From: Bacillus sp. SJS
GTDB lineage: Bacteria; Bacillota; Bacilli; Bacillales; Bacillaceae
Assembly: GCF_000732485.2 (NCBI RefSeq)
Contig: NZ_JAQV02000022.1
Coordinates: 124,001 to 188,000, forward strand
Reading direction: 5' to 3'
Length of the DNA stretch: 64,000 nucleotides
Each line of letters begins with the position of its first letter. Within the stretch, counting starts at the first letter, position 1. The position numbers and the translations under genes are program-made. Shown here piece by piece: positions 62,233 through 64,000 of this stretch. Under the pieces are notes generated by a model, which saw only the letters and a list, made by a program, of their open reading frames with translations, was not told the DNA's origin and ran no database searches.

Positions 62233-62585
62233 TCCCCATCATCCTATACGTTATTTCTTCGTACCATTGTTGTGCTTCATTCAGTCTACCACTTTTGATG
62301 CAGACCTTCAATCAGCCCGCCCTTATAAAGTCCCCTAAATACTGGTTTTCGAAACCACTCCTGGTAAAAAACCAAAGGGAATCTTTCTTATCCATTTCTA
62401 AGCAAAAGTTCAACGTAATCCTTTAGAATTCGCTGCGGCCTTTCTTTTACTATTTCTGTTAAACTTGGCTGGCGTTCGCTTACCCTTGCTCAGGCCGCTC
62501 AAGTTTTCCGCTCAAGCAACAGGTAATAAGTTAATACTTGCATACAGAGAAATCCATATTAATAGAGGTTTTCCGATTAAAGCAT
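62233..62585. other. Gene-free stretch
   Basis: 353 bp. No open frame or repeat I can support; it should contain the dgkB promoter at the left end. Confidence 0.55.
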
Positions 62586-63053
62586 TTAATTATACTTAAC
62601 GATTGTTGTAATCCCGTATTCTGTTAAATAATTTTTATGACTCAGCTCTTCAGCCCATTTTTTAGGATTCAGCTGATACGTTCCATATTTATCTTGATAT
62701 GTAAAACTGCCGGCGTTAATTTCAATCGGTTCAGGCTTATCCATTAATCTTCTCTCATAATACTCAAAGTTGTGCTGATTGGGTAAATGCAATAGCTCCA
62801 ACACATCTCCTTCTTCCATATATTTTTCAAGATATAGTAAAAACAATGAATTATCAGCACCTGAGATTTCATAAATGTATGGCAAGGTAAAGATCCCTTT
62901 CACCCAGTCACCCCATCCATCCTCATCCACTTCACTCGCCCATAATCCCATAAAATCCTCCATCCGTTCAAAAACAGTGCGATGATTATACTCCTTGATT
63001 TCATCCGGTATGATAAATGGTTTGGATGATGCCAGGAATGTAATTTCAGACAT
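62586..63053 (-). CDS. Conserved hypothetical protein
   Basis: 155 aa. 'TFLASSKPFIIPDEIKEYNHRTVFE', 'LFLLYLEKYMEEGDVLELLHLPNQHNFEYYERRLMDKPEPIEINAGSFTYQDKYGTYQLNPKKWAEELSHKNYLTEYGITTIVKY' is a sequence style I know from uncharacterised proteins common in the Bacillus cereus group; no function is known. No membrane segment. AAAGGGGGGTGTG precedes the ATG. Confidence 0.78.
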   Translation of the reverse strand: MSEITFLASSKPFIIPDEIKEYNHRTVFERMEDFMGLWASEVDEDGWGDWVKGIFTLPYIYEISGADNSLFLLYLEKYMEEGDVLELLHLPNQHNFEYYERRLMDKPEPIEINAGSFTYQDKYGTYQLNPKKWAEELSHKNYLTEYGITTIVKYN

Positions 63054-63125
63054 ATCACACCCCCCTTTTCAATTATCCTATTGATTAATCATTATATTAA
63101 ATTTGAAGAATACAAACTATCAAGC

Positions 63126-63163
63126 TAAAAGAAAAGACAGCCGGCCGGTGAAGGCTGCTGTCT
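63126..63163 (-). terminator. Terminator of the YhgE/Pip-like gene
   Basis: AGACAGC-GGC arms pair with GCC-GCTGTCT, then TTTTCTTTTAG on the minus strand. Confidence 0.75.
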
Positions 63164-63284
63164 GGGTCTTGAGGCTGAACAGAAGATCTATTGAGGATAA
63201 ATTCTAGTTTTTGCACCGTTTTACCGGCTCAGTCTTTTTATCGGCCCTATCATTCGTTCTTTTACCCTTTTGCCTATTTTTTTC

Positions 63285-64000
63285 TTAATTTTCTGCTGCC
63301 GTTTGTCCTTTTGAAACCGGCTGTTTCTTCAGTCCCTTCACCATCGACACAGCCATAACAGCAAAAGCACCAAGACCAATCATTCCAAGGATCCAGCGCT
63401 GCTCTTCAAATCCATTGCCGCCGAAGAAGAATAGACTGCGGAATCCTTCCACGCTGTGAGTGAATGGAATCCATGATAGAAGCCATGTTCTGGTTGCTTC
63501 CGGCAGGAATTCGGGTGCCAGGCTTAAAACCGGGCTTGAGAAGAAGAACAATAGGATAAGAATTGGCATTGCACCAAATCCGATCCAGTTAAGAAGCGCT
63601 CCCTGCATAAGGAAGAACATGAATGCCGTGAAAACCATAAATCCGTATGCAGCGGCGAAGTCCGGCACATCAAGCCCTAGAATTCCCGTTGCAATCGATA
63701 GAATGATGAGCGAGTTCATCGCTGTAAAGATGAGACCTGCGATCAGCTGGCCTGTGATGAAACCTGGTGTAATCCGGTTTTCCGACGCCTTTTTCATCGT
63801 CAGGAAAATGATTATAGAGCTGATGATCGTTGTCAGCCAAAGGATTTGAGTCATCATCGCCGGAGAGTTCCCTCCGCCGTTATTCTCCCCTACCTTATTC
63901 ACCGTTTCCGATTTGAGCTGGATTGGATTGGCAAGCAAACTCGCCTGTTCAGGAGAAATCATTTTTCCCTGTGCTTTAATCGGGGCAATCATTTGCTCGC
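63285..64000 (-). CDS. YhgE/Pip- or ABC-2-like membrane protein, C-terminal part
   Basis: Only the last 238 codons are in the window; the frame is open to the right edge, so the ATG at 63992 is internal. Six membrane segments from about residue 50 of this part, with 'PAMMTQILWLTTIISSIIIFL', 'LIAGLIFTAMNSLIILSIATGILGL', 'WIGFGAMPILILLFFFSSPVLSLAPEFLPEATRTWLLSWIPFTHSVEGFRSLFFFGG'. This matches the C-terminal membrane half of YhgE/Pip (DUF3533-like) proteins, which have a very large outer domain between segment 1 and the rest. The role in Bacillus is not well known; relatives serve as phage receptors or T7SS accessory proteins. Confidence 0.75.
   Translation of the reverse strand, partial: EQMIAPIKAQGKMISPEQASLLANPIQLKSETVNKVGENNGGGNSPAMMTQILWLTTIISSIIIFLTMKKASENRITPGFITGQLIAGLIFTAMNSLIILSIATGILGLDVPDFAAAYGFMVFTAFMFFLMQGALLNWIGFGAMPILILLFFFSSPVLSLAPEFLPEATRTWLLSWIPFTHSVEGFRSLFFFGGNGFEEQRWILGMIGLGAFAVMAVSMVKGLKKQPVSKGQTAAEN

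Overview
The window reads as chromosome of a Bacillaceae member (Bacillus or Metabacillus-like). The signs are AGGAGG-type ribosome binding sites, frequent TTG and GTG starts, a SigB-type promoter, CcpA (cre) motifs, and many genes whose closest known relatives are Bacillus subtilis genes (xpaC/yaaN, katE, yfmQ, yefA/rlmCD, dgkB, ywqH/ywqI). No rRNA, tRNA, CRISPR array, complete insertion sequence or phage was seen. Most genes are ordinary chromosomal functions; a few stretches are clearly accessory or decaying.

Layout. 1-9 kb: recQ, a zinc-ribbon/trypsin-like membrane protease with a long acidic tail, a soluble histidine kinase, the xpaC-yaaN pair, a DinB-like protein, and an M48 protease fused to ankyrin repeats. 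9-12 kb: kynU-kynB-kynA, a compact operon turning tryptophan into anthranilate, with a strong SigA promoter overlapped by a cre site. 12-18.6 kb: large-subunit catalase katE behind a SigB promoter, an ABC-2 exporter, and an N-acetylglucosamine-type PTS permease. 18.8-22.2 kb: a secreted protein made of eight 28-residue repeats, followed by a two-component system; OmpR-type direct repeats precede the secreted-protein gene. 22-32 kb: miscellaneous enzymes, a NERD-UvrD helicase, a methyltransferase with a decayed copy of its own 3' end nearby, a truncated isochorismatase remnant, an Lrp-type regulator and a cupin-HD-GYP protein.

32-44 kb: SDR, VWA and HTH proteins, a COG4705-like membrane protein beside its probable two-component system, fabH with a perfect 12-bp inverted repeat in its leader, a phytase-like lipoprotein, an SGNH hydrolase, yfmQ and an amino-acid permease. 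44.2-46.7 kb is an AT-rich decay zone around a DUF3231 gene, with three broken reading frames and a small two-CxxC zinc-ribbon gene. 47-50 kb: a permease divergent from selD-mnmH (selenouridine tRNA modification). 51.7-54 kb: a BrnT/BrnA-like toxin-antitoxin pair, and an aldo/keto reductase divergent from a MarR regulator with two palindromic operators. 54.3-57.3 kb: an AT-rich type VII secretion LXG effector cassette (YwqH-like, YwqI-like, LXG effector with a glycine-rich hydrophobic C-terminus, polytopic membrane protein, DUF4176). It lies directly 3' of rlmCD (yefA), where B. subtilis 168 also carries an LXG toxin gene. 57.6-64 kb: rlmCD, an APC permease, dgkB, two unknowns and the end of a YhgE/Pip-like membrane protein.

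The most unusual structural signal is one family of head-to-tail 20-bp repeats at two places (12021-12140 and 22291-22400), each just past the terminator of a gene and in the same orientation relative to that gene. All calls come from reading the sequence and recalling families; no searches were run.
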